Of a stretch of 64,000 nt of DNA, positions 16,426-25,607 are shown piece by piece. Position 1 is the first letter of the stretch; each line of letters begins with the position of its first letter. The DNA comes from Telmatobacter sp. DSM 110680. Its GTDB lineage: Bacteria; Acidobacteriota; Terriglobia; Terriglobales; Acidobacteriaceae. Where the stretch lies: NCBI RefSeq assembly GCF_039994875.1, contig NZ_CP121196.1:2046001-2110000 (forward strand), given 5' to 3'. A program made the position numbers and the translations under genes. The notes below the pieces were generated by a model. It was not told where the DNA came from and did no database searches. It saw nothing but the letters and a program-made list of their open reading frames with translations.

Positions 16426-18288
16426 ATGGGTGTGCCGGGGGGACTTCGAGGAGCCGACTTGCAGCTTACTTTTGTTGATTGGCTGATCATGCTGCTGTAT
16501 TTCGTGTTCGTGCTGGGCATTGGCTTTGCCCTCAAGCGCTACATGAAAACCAGCAAAGACTTCTTCCAGGCAGGGCGCGCGCTTCCGGCGTGGATCTGCG
16601 GTCTGGCGTTTATCAGCGCGAATCTCGGAGCGCAGGAAGTGATCGGCATGGGTGCTTCAGGCGCTAAGTACGGCCTGGAGACGGCGCACTTCTACGGCAT
16701 CGGCGCGATTCCCGCCATGATTTTTGTGGGTATCTTCATGATGCCGTTTTATTACGGCTCGAAGGCGCGCTCGGTGCCGGAGTTTCTGCGGCTGAGGTTC
16801 GATGAAAAGACGCGCGCGCTGAATGCCTGTTCGTTTGCTGTAATGACGGTGTTCAGTTCGGGTATCTCGATGTATGCGATGGCACGGCTGATCCAGGCGC
16901 TGCACGTTTTCGACGGATTGTTTCGTGCGCTCGGCTGGGCGCCTGAAGGAATTTTTACTTTTTCCATCGTGATGTCGGCCGTGATTGTGCTGCTGTATAT
17001 CTTCCTCGGGGGACTCACCAGCGCGATTTATAACGAGGTGCTGCAGTTCTTCCTGATCATCGCAGGGTTTCTGCCGCTGGTGCTGCTGGGGCTGAAGAAT
17101 GTTGGCGGATGGAACGGACTAAAGACCGCGGTGTCGGCTGTCGATCCGCGCATGATGCATGAGTGGAAAGGCGTGATGCACGCAAGCACCAACCCGATGG
17201 GGATTGAGATTATCGGCATCGGGATGGGGCTTGGATTTGTGCTGGGGTCTGGATATTGGTGCACGGATTTCCTCGTAATTCAGACGGCGATGGCCTCGAA
17301 GAACATGGAGTCGGCGCGGCGCGTCCCGCTGATAGCTGCCGTGCCGAAGATGGTGTTTCCGTTCCTGGTGATTTTGCCAGGACTGCTGGCGATCTCGCTG
17401 CCTACTCCGAAGACGACGACCACGATTCACGAAAGCAATGGCGTCATTTACCACACGACTAACGTTGTTTCGAAACAGGTAGAAGAAGGCAGAGGGCTGG
17501 TTCCGGCGAAGATTAATCCGGTAACCGGCAAAGCAATGCTCGACGCCAGTGGCCATCCGCTGCTTGATTACGACATGGCCACGCCGAACATGTTGCTGCA
17601 TTATTTCCCGACCGGCATTCTCGGACTGGGCTTGACGGCTCTCCTAGCAAGCTTCATGAGCGGCATGGCCGGTAACGTGACGGCGTTCAATACCGTGTTC
17701 ACGTACGACCTTTACCAGTCCTACATTCACAAGGGCGGCAGCGACCGGCATTACATGGCGGTGGGTAGGTGGGCTACGGTGGGCGGAATTCTGCTGTCGA
17801 TCGCCACAGCGTATGCAGCCATCAACTTCAACAACATCATGGATACGCTGCAACTGGTGTTCAGCTTTGTGAATGCGCCGCTGTTCGCGACGTTCCTGCT
17901 GGGCATGTTCTGGAAGCGCACCACCGGCCACGCCGCATTTAGCGGGCTGATCTCGGGCACAGTGGCTGCGATGTTGCACCACGGGCTGACATTGCCAATC
18001 GAGGCGCATACGGGCATCCATGGCGGTTGGATTACGGTAATTCATCACTACCCAAGCGACATGGCACAGAATTTCTGGGGTGCAATCTTCGCCTTCGGTA
18101 CTAATTTCATCATCACGGTGATTGTGAGTTTGTTTACGAAACCGCGGCCGGAATCGGAACTGGTGGGGCTGGTGCACTCTCTGACACCGAAGCCGCCGGT
18201 TATGCATGATCGCTGGTGGAAGAGTCCCGAGGCTCTGGGAATCGCCGTGCTGCTGGGTTGCGTGGCACTTAATATTTTCTTTGCCTGA
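16426..18288 (+). CDS. Sodium:solute symporter (SSS family, SGLT-like)
   Basis: Na+-coupled uptake protein of 620 aa with about 14 hydrophobic segments. SSS features: DFFQAGRALPAWICGLAFIS, the sodium-site region around ANLGAQEVIGM, GISMYAMARLIQ, and GGLTSAIYNEVLQFFLIIAG. Similarity in style to sodium/glucose (vSGLT) transporters suggests a sugar or similar substrate, but this is inference. A periplasmic loop of about 60 residues lies near positions 325-390. It is followed 15 nt later by a small membrane gene with which it probably forms a two-gene operon. Confidence 0.92.
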   Translation: MGVPGGLRGADLQLTFVDWLIMLLYFVFVLGIGFALKRYMKTSKDFFQAGRALPAWICGLAFISANLGAQEVIGMGASGAKYGLETAHFYGIGAIPAMIFVGIFMMPFYYGSKARSVPEFLRLRFDEKTRALNACSFAVMTVFSSGISMYAMARLIQALHVFDGLFRALGWAPEGIFTFSIVMSAVIVLLYIFLGGLTSAIYNEVLQFFLIIAGFLPLVLLGLKNVGGWNGLKTAVSAVDPRMMHEWKGVMHASTNPMGIEIIGIGMGLGFVLGSGYWCTDFLVIQTAMASKNMESARRVPLIAAVPKMVFPFLVILPGLLAISLPTPKTTTTIHESNGVIYHTTNVVSKQVEEGRGLVPAKINPVTGKAMLDASGHPLLDYDMATPNMLLHYFPTGILGLGLTALLASFMSGMAGNVTAFNTVFTYDLYQSYIHKGGSDRHYMAVGRWATVGGILLSIATAYAAINFNNIMDTLQLVFSFVNAPLFATFLLGMFWKRTTGHAAFSGLISGTVAAMLHHGLTLPIEAHTGIHGGWITVIHHYPSDMAQNFWGAIFAFGTNFIITVIVSLFTKPRPESELVGLVHSLTPKPPVMHDRWWKSPEALGIAVLLGCVALNIFFA

Positions 18289-18303
18289 GTTGAAGGGAGA
18301 ACT

Positions 18304-18561
18304 ATGAATCTCGATCTGCGCGTTCCCATGGGACTAATGTTCACCTTCACCGGCGCGATCATGACGACATGGGGCATCAAGACGAACGGCAACGTGGATC
18401 TCTATGCACGTAGCCTCGGCATTAACGCGAATTTATGGTGGGGATTGGTGCTGCTTGTGTTCGGGTTAACGATGTTCCTTCTCGGCCAGCGCAGCCAACG
18501 CCGGCTTGCGAAAGAACCGCCTCCGCCGGTAGAAGAGGGCGAAGTGCGTCGGGGACATTAG
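18304..18561 (+). CDS. Small two-helix membrane protein next to the SSS symporter
   Basis: 85 aa with two hydrophobic segments (MGLMFTFTGAIMTTWGI and LWWGLVLLVFGLTMFLLGQ) and a polar Pro/Glu tail. A GAAGGGAGAA ribosome binding site precedes ATG 18304, 15 nt after the symporter stop. No family recognised. Close co-transcription with the symporter suggests an accessory or stabilising subunit, which is inference only. Confidence 0.7.
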   Translation: MNLDLRVPMGLMFTFTGAIMTTWGIKTNGNVDLYARSLGINANLWWGLVLLVFGLTMFLLGQRSQRRLAKEPPPPVEEGEVRRGH

Positions 18562-18674
18562 AAGCGGGAATTAGGGAATCGGGATCAGCCTAGATCATGC
18601 CTTGCTCACTTGCGCTGGCCCACATCGGAAATTGATACGGTCCTCATCATGCTGCTACTACACTTAAAGCAGCG

Positions 18675-21140
18675 ATGAAACGAAAGATCATTGAGCATTA
18701 CGAAATTATTCGCCGCCTGGGGGCTGGCGGAAGCGGTGTGGTGTACCTGGCCAACGACACGCTGCTGCAACGGCCGGTAGTGCTCAAAATTCTGCGTACG
18801 GGCCTGCTCTCGGCACAGCAACTGCGAACAACGGTGTTGCGCGAAGCGAGGCTGGCATCTGCGATCGAGCACCCGAATGTCTGCGCCATTTACGAAGTGG
18901 GCGAGGCGGGCGATGAGGGCTACATCGTCATGCAGTATGTGCCCGGCCAGTCGCTCGATCAGCTGATTGTACGCGGCCCGGCGACTCCGCAGCTTGTTCT
19001 CTCTGTCGGTATCCAGATTGCAGACGGTCTGCAGGCGGCGCACTCGCTGGGTATTTTTCATCGCGACCTAAAACCGCAGAACGTGATGCTCACCGATGGC
19101 GGCCTGGTGAAGATTCTGGATTTCGGTCTGGCGCGGCGACTTCGTCCGGAAGATGCGAACTTTGATCCTTCAAAGCCAGCACTTGCCAAGAATGCTTCGG
19201 TCGCCGCTACTTACACCGCGCGTGGCGGCACTATTCGCTACATGGCGCCGGAGCAATTTGTTACCGGGCAATCGAGCGTGCAGTCGGACGTGTGGGCGCT
19301 GGGCGTGCTGCTCTACGAATTGGCCAGCGGACGCCATCCATTTTCGCGTCCCGATGCCGAAGATTTTCAGACGATTCGCGCGATTCAGTTTTCCGATCCG
19401 GTGGACCTGAGCGAGATTGTGCCCGACATTTCGACGGAATTGAAGAGCGTAATCGCAACGTGTCTCGAGAAGACTCCGTCTACGCGGTATGCCTCCGCCG
19501 CGGAAGTGCGTGAAGCCCTGAAGACCATTATGAAAGCGCTGCAGATTGAGACGGGCGCGATTCCCGGCGAGGCCGCGGCTAACTTACCCACTACTGAAGC
19601 TGAAGCGGAGAAGCGGGCGACTGGATTTCTCTCCATGCTGGCTGAGAGATTTCGCGAATCGGCAGGCGATCAAGCGCAACAGAATTCTCTCGTGGTGCTG
19701 CCATTCGCAAATCTTGGCGCGACAGAGGTGGCACCGCTGTATGGCTATGCGCTGGCCGATGCCATCGCCGCACGTCTTGCGCGTATTCAGGCACTGGTAG
19801 TGCGACCGTCGAGCACTCTAATGTCACTGCCGATTGCGCAGATGGATCCACTGTCCGTCGGACAGCGGCTTTTAGTTTCGTATGTGCTTGCGGGCAGCTT
19901 CTTCCGTTCCGAAAACGGGTTCGATCTGAACTGGCAATTGCTTGATGTTGCATCGCAGAGCGTTCGCTCCGGAGGAGCAATTCGAGTGGCCTCGCTCGAT
20001 CTGATTGCGGTGCAGTCGGAGATTTCAAACGAGGTTTTTGCCGCGTTGCATGGCCTCGGCGCCGCAGACCAGATGGATGCGCCGCGTGGCGCGCTCCGCG
20101 ATGGATCCCTGCCCGGACCTGTGAGCGAGGAGTATCTACAGGCTCGCGCGTTGCTTAGTTCCTTCATGGTGCGGACTGGGTCGAAGAACGATCTTGATAA
20201 AGCGCACACGCTGTTTACAAGCGTCACTACGAAGGATCCGGAGTTTGCTTCAGGGTGGAGCGGACTTGGCATCGCGGAATTGCAATATGTGCGGCATGGA
20301 TTTGGCGGACAGATTCACGTGATGCATGCGCGACGCGCCTTTGACGAAGCGCTGCGTCTCGATCCGGCGGCAACGGAAGCGAATTTGTACCGCATCTACA
20401 TGCTGCTCTCACGCGGGGAAAAGGAGTCGGCCCGCCATGGCATTGCTAACCTGCTGGCGGGCGCCGCTAACGACTGGAACGTCCACATGGTGGCCGGGAT
20501 CGCGTTGCGCGGCGATGGCATGTACGATGAGGCGCTGCTGCAGTTCAATCGCGCCTTGAAGCTCAACCCAGCGAATGCCGCCATTCTTTATAACCACCGC
20601 GCACGTGTGTATCACTATCAAAATCAGATTGAGCTAGCGGGCGATGAACTGGAAAAAGGGCTTGCGCTTGAGCCGCGTCATCCTCTGCTGCGAACGTCCT
20701 CCGGCTATCAGCAAATGCGGATGGGAAATCTTGACGAGGCAATCAAGATTCTAGAGGGTGTGATTCGCGACGATGAATCATTGCGGATAGCAGTGCCCAC
20801 GTTGGCGATGTGTTACGTGCAGGTGGGCGAGCGCGCTCACGCTGCGGCGCTGCTGAAGGATGAGACGCTCGCTGCGGCTGAGGCAGACAGCGAGATGGCG
20901 TATCGTCTGGCAACTTACTTTGCGGTTGAAGGCGATTCGAGCGAAGCGCTGCACTGGCTGCGGCGGGCGATTTATCTAGGCAACGAAAATTATCCGTGGT
21001 TCCAGAAAAATCCGACTTGGAACAACCTGCGCACCAATGCTGATTTCGAACGCATTCTCGAAGACCTGAAGAAGGGATTCCGACGCAATCAGAAGACATG
21101 GAAGCGACTGCTGGAACAAGTCCCGCCGGATGCGGAGTGA
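18675..21140 (+). CDS. Ser/Thr protein kinase with TolB-N-like domain and TPR repeats
   Basis: 821 aa, soluble (no transmembrane segment seen). The Hanks-type kinase domain covers about residues 8-285: glycine loop LGAGGSGVVYLA, Lys in VVLKIL, catalytic HRDLKPQN near 128, DFGLARR, activation end APEQF and SDVWALGVLLYEL. Residues about 335-460 form the module also found N-terminal to TPRs in adenylate-cyclase-like regulators (LVVLPFANLG, YVLAGSFFRSENGFDLNWQL). TPRs follow from about 490 to the end (for example ALLQFNRALKLNPANAAILY). The GNAT gene starts 5 nt after the stop, so the two are likely co-expressed. Substrates are unknown. Confidence 0.92.
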   Translation: MKRKIIEHYEIIRRLGAGGSGVVYLANDTLLQRPVVLKILRTGLLSAQQLRTTVLREARLASAIEHPNVCAIYEVGEAGDEGYIVMQYVPGQSLDQLIVRGPATPQLVLSVGIQIADGLQAAHSLGIFHRDLKPQNVMLTDGGLVKILDFGLARRLRPEDANFDPSKPALAKNASVAATYTARGGTIRYMAPEQFVTGQSSVQSDVWALGVLLYELASGRHPFSRPDAEDFQTIRAIQFSDPVDLSEIVPDISTELKSVIATCLEKTPSTRYASAAEVREALKTIMKALQIETGAIPGEAAANLPTTEAEAEKRATGFLSMLAERFRESAGDQAQQNSLVVLPFANLGATEVAPLYGYALADAIAARLARIQALVVRPSSTLMSLPIAQMDPLSVGQRLLVSYVLAGSFFRSENGFDLNWQLLDVASQSVRSGGAIRVASLDLIAVQSEISNEVFAALHGLGAADQMDAPRGALRDGSLPGPVSEEYLQARALLSSFMVRTGSKNDLDKAHTLFTSVTTKDPEFASGWSGLGIAELQYVRHGFGGQIHVMHARRAFDEALRLDPAATEANLYRIYMLLSRGEKESARHGIANLLAGAANDWNVHMVAGIALRGDGMYDEALLQFNRALKLNPANAAILYNHRARVYHYQNQIELAGDELEKGLALEPRHPLLRTSSGYQQMRMGNLDEAIKILEGVIRDDESLRIAVPTLAMCYVQVGERAHAAALLKDETLAAAEADSEMAYRLATYFAVEGDSSEALHWLRRAIYLGNENYPWFQKNPTWNNLRTNADFERILEDLKKGFRRNQKTWKRLLEQVPPDAE

Positions 21141-21145
21141 CCGCG

Positions 21146-21670
21146 ATGTTTCTCGAACATGCGAAGGAAGACGACTATCCCGCGATCATCGAGCTGGTGA
21201 ATGCAGCCTATCGCGGCACCGGCGCCGTGGAGAGCTGGAACATCGAGACGGGCATCATCGAGGGAACGCGGCTAACGGATTCCCTGCTGCGGCAGGACCT
21301 CGCTACAAAGCCGGATGCTCACTTTCTCGTTCATCGCGATCTGGCAGGCGGCGCGATCGTGGGAACTGTATGGCTCGAACCGGTGAACAATCGCGCGTGG
21401 TACCTCGGGCTTTTCACGATCGATCCCGCGTTGCAGAAGCAGCACCTGGGCCGTAAATTGCTAAGTGCGGCGGAAGACTTCGCGCGGGCGCACAAAGCCA
21501 AATCAATTCGCATGGGAGTTCTCAGCGTTCGCAGCGCGCTGGTCGCATGGTACCAACGGCGCGGATATCAGCTCACTGGCGAAACTGAGCCGTATCCTTA
21601 CGGGGACAACCGGTTCGGCACCCCGCTGCGCGATGATCTGGAATTCGTGATTCTGGGCAAACAGCTTTGA
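21146..21670 (+). CDS. GNAT-family N-acetyltransferase
   Basis: Acetyl-CoA-dependent acyltransferase of 174 aa. The GNAT core is clear: N-terminal EDDYPAIIELVNAAYRG, the beta4/alpha3 acetyl-CoA loop in LFTIDPALQKQHLGRKLL (QxxHLG in place of the usual R/QxxGxG/A), and a C-terminal WYQRRGYQLTGETEPYPYGD. ATG 21146 is chosen because it starts at the family boundary, 5 nt after the kinase stop; a frame to 21098 overlaps the kinase. Acceptor substrate unknown. Confidence 0.88.
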   Translation: MFLEHAKEDDYPAIIELVNAAYRGTGAVESWNIETGIIEGTRLTDSLLRQDLATKPDAHFLVHRDLAGGAIVGTVWLEPVNNRAWYLGLFTIDPALQKQHLGRKLLSAAEDFARAHKAKSIRMGVLSVRSALVAWYQRRGYQLTGETEPYPYGDNRFGTPLRDDLEFVILGKQL

Positions 21671-21766
21671 TTGTCAGAAGATGATTGAGTTTTGGATTAG
21701 TACGTCCAGACCGATCTGCGCTTTATGATGGTTGTCGCATTTGAATCCTAGAGCTGCGGGTGATGA

Positions 21767-23203
21767 ATGGACGTTTCGCGTCGGAGTTTTCTTGAGGGTG
21801 TGACGGGAGTGGTTGGAGCGGCTGCTATCTCTCCGAAGAGTATTTTTGCGCAAGAGAGCTTCACATCGAAGCGTCCTGCGCCGGGGGCGCGACGATTCCG
21901 CAGCAAGGCTGTGGATGCTGCCATCGCATCGACCGCGGCGAAGATCCGTGATCCAGAGTTGGCGTGGCTTTTCTCCAACTGCCTGCCGAACACTCTCGAC
22001 ACTACAGTTGAATTCACCAATGGGCCGTCGGGGCCGGACACGATTGTCGTGACTGGTGACATTCCTGCAATGTGGCTGCGGGATTCCTCCGCACAGGTGT
22101 GGCCCTATCTGCAGTTCCTTAACGCTGATGCAGAGTTGGCGCGACTCATCGAAGGAGTTATCCGGCGGCAGACGCGATGCATCCTTGCCGATCCGTACGC
22201 AAATGCGTTTATGCCTGACCTTGCCAGCCACGAGCCGCTCTCGTGGAGCAAGACCGACCATACCGAGATGAAGCCCGGCGTGGGCGAGCGGAAGTGGGAA
22301 GTCGACTCGCTCTGCTACCCGGTGCGACTGGCGCATGAGTACTGGCGCATCACGCATGACACGAAGCCGTTCAATGCAGAATGGGCACGTGCGATGCAAA
22401 CCATTCTTGAAACCTTCTCGGCACAGCAGCGAAAGACGTCGCGTGGACCTTACTCGTTCCAGCGCCAGGCTTTCAATCCCACAGACACGCTGAGTGGCGA
22501 TGGTTACGGTAGCCCGGCGCGGCCTGTTGGGCTCATTCATTCGGGCTTTCGTCCGTCGGACGATGCGTGCGTGTATCCGCTGAACATTCCGGGTAATTTC
22601 TTTGCCGTGCAGACGCTGCAACGGATTGAAGAGATGCTGACGGGGATTGCGCATGACAATGCCGGGGCAACGCAGGCCAGCCGGCTTCGGTCCGAAATCA
22701 AGGCTGCGCTTGATGCGCATGGACGGGTGCATCATCCCACCGCGGGCGAAATCTGGGCATACGAAATTGATGCCTTTGGGAATGCGATCTGCATGGATGA
22801 CGCCAATGTTCCGAGCTTGCTGGCGTTGCCTTATCTCGGTTCGTGCAGTTCATCCGATTCGACGTATCTTGCGACTCGCAAGTTTGTGCTGAGCGAGGCG
22901 AATCCTTACTTCTTCCGTGGTTCAGCAGCCGAGGGAATCGGCGGACCGCACATCGGGCAGGACATGATCTGGCCTATGGCGATCACGATGCGCGCGCTGA
23001 CTACTGACGACGAGAAGGAGCATCTACAGTGCCTGGCATGGCTGAAGTCGACGCACGCTGGGACTGGCTTCATGCACGAGAGCTTCAACAAAAACGATCC
23101 GGCGAAGTTCACGCGGGAGTGGTTTGCGTGGGCCAACACGTTGTTTGGCGAACTGATCCTCAAACTCGACAAGAATAATCCAAAACTGCTGCAGAAGGTC
23201 TGA
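21767..23203 (+). CDS. GH125 exo-alpha-1,6-mannosidase-like protein
   Basis: Metal-independent mannosidase family (formerly DUF1237) acting on mannose-containing glycans. 478 aa with a twin-arginine-type signal (SRRSFLEGVTGVVGAAAIS). Family motifs: DIPAMWLRDSSAQVWPYL (catalytic Asp region), DGYGSPARPVGLIHSGFRPS-like segment near 245-265, DDANVPSLLALPYLG and GGPHIGQDMIWPMAI near the C terminus. Folding before Tat export is implied. It converges on the GH3 gene; a hairpin at 23218-23249 probably terminates both transcripts. Confidence 0.9.
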   Translation: MDVSRRSFLEGVTGVVGAAAISPKSIFAQESFTSKRPAPGARRFRSKAVDAAIASTAAKIRDPELAWLFSNCLPNTLDTTVEFTNGPSGPDTIVVTGDIPAMWLRDSSAQVWPYLQFLNADAELARLIEGVIRRQTRCILADPYANAFMPDLASHEPLSWSKTDHTEMKPGVGERKWEVDSLCYPVRLAHEYWRITHDTKPFNAEWARAMQTILETFSAQQRKTSRGPYSFQRQAFNPTDTLSGDGYGSPARPVGLIHSGFRPSDDACVYPLNIPGNFFAVQTLQRIEEMLTGIAHDNAGATQASRLRSEIKAALDAHGRVHHPTAGEIWAYEIDAFGNAICMDDANVPSLLALPYLGSCSSSDSTYLATRKFVLSEANPYFFRGSAAEGIGGPHIGQDMIWPMAITMRALTTDDEKEHLQCLAWLKSTHAGTGFMHESFNKNDPAKFTREWFAWANTLFGELILKLDKNNPKLLQKV

Positions 23204-23217
23204 GCCCAAAAAGAAAA

Positions 23218-23249
23218 CCGGCGGATCTGCTGGTGGGCAAATCCGCCGG
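23218..23249. terminator. Shared hairpin terminator between GH125 and GH3 genes
   Basis: Inverted repeat CCGGCGGAT (23218-23226) and ATCCGCCGG (23241-23249) with a 14-nt loop, preceded by an A-rich tract (AAAAAGAAAA). It lies between the stops of two convergent genes. On the minus strand the hairpin is followed by a T-rich run, so it best fits termination of the GH3 transcript. Confidence 0.7.
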
Positions 23250-23272
23250 CGCGTGTTGCGTTGAATTCAATC

Positions 23273-25522
23273 TTACTTCAGATTGACGGTCGCTTTCAGT
23301 GGGAGATCGGCCGAGGATCCTCCCACCATGATGGTGTAGTCGCCAGGCAAGAGGGACCAGTCGTTCTTCTGCTCATCGAAGATCGACAGGTACTTGGGAT
23401 CGACCTCCACTGTGACGCTCTGTTTTTCACCGGGTTTCAATTTCACCTTTGAGAAACCGATGAGGCGCTTTGGCGGTTCCTGTGCGGCTGCAGGCAGCGC
23501 TGCGTAGACTTCGGCGACCTCAGAGCCCTCACGCGCACCTGCATTGGTCAGCGTGAACGTCACTTTGACCTTATCTCCTGGAGTGACCTGAAGGCCGGAG
23601 TAGCGGTAGGTCGTGTAGGAGAGTCCATAGCCGAACGGGAACAAAGGCTTCTTGTTCTCGGCGTCGTACCACTTGTAGCCGACTTTTACGCCTTCGTCAT
23701 AGGCCATCTGGAACGGCGGAAGTCCCATTGCCCATTTCTCAGGTGTAGCGGCGCCATCGAAATGCGAGGACTCAGGCGGCGGCATGGTGATGGTAGGATG
23801 CGGAAGATCGGCTTCGCTCTTCGGGAAGGTATTGGGAAGCTTGCCACTGGGATTGACGCTGCCGAAGAGAATATTGCCTACCGCGTTGGCGCCGTCGCTG
23901 CCGGCGAACCACGCTTCCATGATTGCGGCGGGTTTGTCGACCCACGGCATGGTTACGGGATTGCCGGTTTCAAGTACCACGATGGTATGCGGATTAGCGG
24001 CAGCCACGGCGGCGATGAGTGCGTCCTGATCATGCGGCAATGAGAGGCTCTTGAGGTCCATGCCTTCGCTCGCCCACATGTAGGCGAATACGATTGCCAC
24101 GTCCGCGCCCTTGGCGGTCGAAGCAGCCGCGGCTGGGTCAGTGCCAGGATCGTACTTCACCGTTGCGTGCGGGGCGCGCGCCTGGATTGCTTTGAGCGGC
24201 GAGGTTGGAAACCAGATTTCTTCCATCCAATGGGTTGGGCCCTCGCCCGCGGGCTTGATTGCATTGCCACCGATCGGGTCGACCTGCGCCGATCCGCCGC
24301 CCGAGATCATGCCCACATCCGAGTGCGACCCGATGACGGCGATGGTGTGCAGCTTAGCGGCACTCAGCGGCAGGACCGCTTTTTCATTCCTGAGCAGAAC
24401 GATGCCGCCCTCTTCGATCTTGCGAGCGGTTTCAAATCCAGCGAAGGGATCGATCACGCTGCGTTGGCGGGGATGATCGATCACGCCTGCGGCGAACATT
24501 GCGCGAAGAATGCGATGTACATGTTCGTCGAGTTCAGCTTGCGGAATCTTGCCTGCGTCGAGGGCGTCCTTGAAGCGCTTCTCGTAGAAGAAACGACCGG
24601 GCTGCTCGTTATCGAGGCCGGCGGCAGAGGCCTTCACATCGCTATGCGTTCCACCCCAATCAGACAAAACGAAGCCTGGAAACTTCCAATCCTTCTTTAG
24701 AACCTCATTAAGGAGCCATTCATTCTCGCAAGCGAAGTCGCCATTGACGCGGTTGTAGGAGCACATCACGGCGGCAGGCTTGCCTTGTTCTACGCCGATT
24801 TCAAACGCGAGCAGATCGCTTTCGCGTGCGGCACGCTTGCTGATGGTGATGTTGACAGAGTTGCGTCCGCTTTCTTGGTCGTTCAGAGCATAGTGTTTGA
24901 TGTCGCCGATCACGTTGGCAGACTGAGTTCCTTGAATGAGCCGCGCTACCAGTGTGCCGGCGAGAACCGGGTCTTCGCCTAGATATTCAAATGTGCGGCC
25001 GTTGCGGGGTTCGCGGGTCAGATTGACGCCGCCGCCGAGGGACATATTGAAGCCCTGCGCACGCAGTTCATGTCCGATCAAGGCACCATATTGATAGGCT
25101 GCTTCGGTATCCCAGCTTGCAGCCGCGGCTACGTTCGCCGGGAGTGCCGTGGAGTAGCGGCCATTCACGCCGCTGGAGCGGACACCATAGGCCGCATCGC
25201 TCATATCGATGCCGGGAATGTGAAGGCGCGGCACACCGACTGTATAACCTACGCCACGATTGGAGGGGCCGTTCTCAGGCGTCACTGCGTCGTCGGTCGG
25301 CATGCCTACACCGTGGAGCAGCGCAATCTTTTCGTCGACGGACATCTCCTTCATCACCAGGTCGGCGCGCTCATCCGGCGAGAGGCTCGAATTCATCCAG
25401 GGGCCGCTGGGTGCGGATGGCCTCTGAGGCCGTTGCGCAAAACCTGAAAGCGCAATGCATGCAAAACACAAGAGCAACATTGCCGGAATTTTTATGCCGG
25501 TCGGCAGTGGTGTTGGTTTCAT
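23273..25522 (-). CDS. GH3 beta-glucosidase/xylosidase with fibronectin III-like C terminus
   Basis: Secreted glycosidase of 749 aa. Signal peptide (IPAMLLLCFACIALSGFA), GH3 N-terminal TIM barrel with the nucleophile Asp in GFVLSDWGGTHS, MCSYNRVNG and the KHY-type motif DIKHYALNDQES, then the alpha/beta sandwich (IAVIGSHSDVGMISGGGSAQ), and a fibronectin III-like domain (VKVTFTLTNAGAREGSEVAE). Sugar specificity cannot be assigned. An AGAGGGA ribosome binding site precedes ATG 25522, and a palindrome just upstream may be a repressor site. Confidence 0.94.
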   Translation of the reverse strand: MKPTPLPTGIKIPAMLLLCFACIALSGFAQRPQRPSAPSGPWMNSSLSPDERADLVMKEMSVDEKIALLHGVGMPTDDAVTPENGPSNRGVGYTVGVPRLHIPGIDMSDAAYGVRSSGVNGRYSTALPANVAAAASWDTEAAYQYGALIGHELRAQGFNMSLGGGVNLTREPRNGRTFEYLGEDPVLAGTLVARLIQGTQSANVIGDIKHYALNDQESGRNSVNITISKRAARESDLLAFEIGVEQGKPAAVMCSYNRVNGDFACENEWLLNEVLKKDWKFPGFVLSDWGGTHSDVKASAAGLDNEQPGRFFYEKRFKDALDAGKIPQAELDEHVHRILRAMFAAGVIDHPRQRSVIDPFAGFETARKIEEGGIVLLRNEKAVLPLSAAKLHTIAVIGSHSDVGMISGGGSAQVDPIGGNAIKPAGEGPTHWMEEIWFPTSPLKAIQARAPHATVKYDPGTDPAAAASTAKGADVAIVFAYMWASEGMDLKSLSLPHDQDALIAAVAAANPHTIVVLETGNPVTMPWVDKPAAIMEAWFAGSDGANAVGNILFGSVNPSGKLPNTFPKSEADLPHPTITMPPPESSHFDGAATPEKWAMGLPPFQMAYDEGVKVGYKWYDAENKKPLFPFGYGLSYTTYRYSGLQVTPGDKVKVTFTLTNAGAREGSEVAEVYAALPAAAQEPPKRLIGFSKVKLKPGEKQSVTVEVDPKYLSIFDEQKNDWSLLPGDYTIMVGGSSADLPLKATVNLK

Positions 25523-25534
25523 ATTTCCCTCTTT

Positions 25535-25549
25535 GATAAAACGTTTATC
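25535..25549. promoter_or_regulatory. Palindrome upstream of GH3, possible LacI-type operator
   Basis: GATAAA-ACG-TTTATC, 13 bp before the GH3 start codon, containing the AAACGTTT core typical of many LacI-family sites. It partly overlaps the region expected for the 5' leader. No regulator gene is adjacent, so this is a sequence-pattern call only. Confidence 0.35.
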
Positions 25550-25607
25550 TTGGCCGCACCCATACTATCAATAAAGGCCAGAGAAAGGCGTTTTAATCGC
25601 AAGGGCC

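Noticed and set aside
21674-22735. 353-aa minus-strand frame opposite GH125
   Set aside because: Arg-rich composition with no domain; GH125 on the plus strand is intact.
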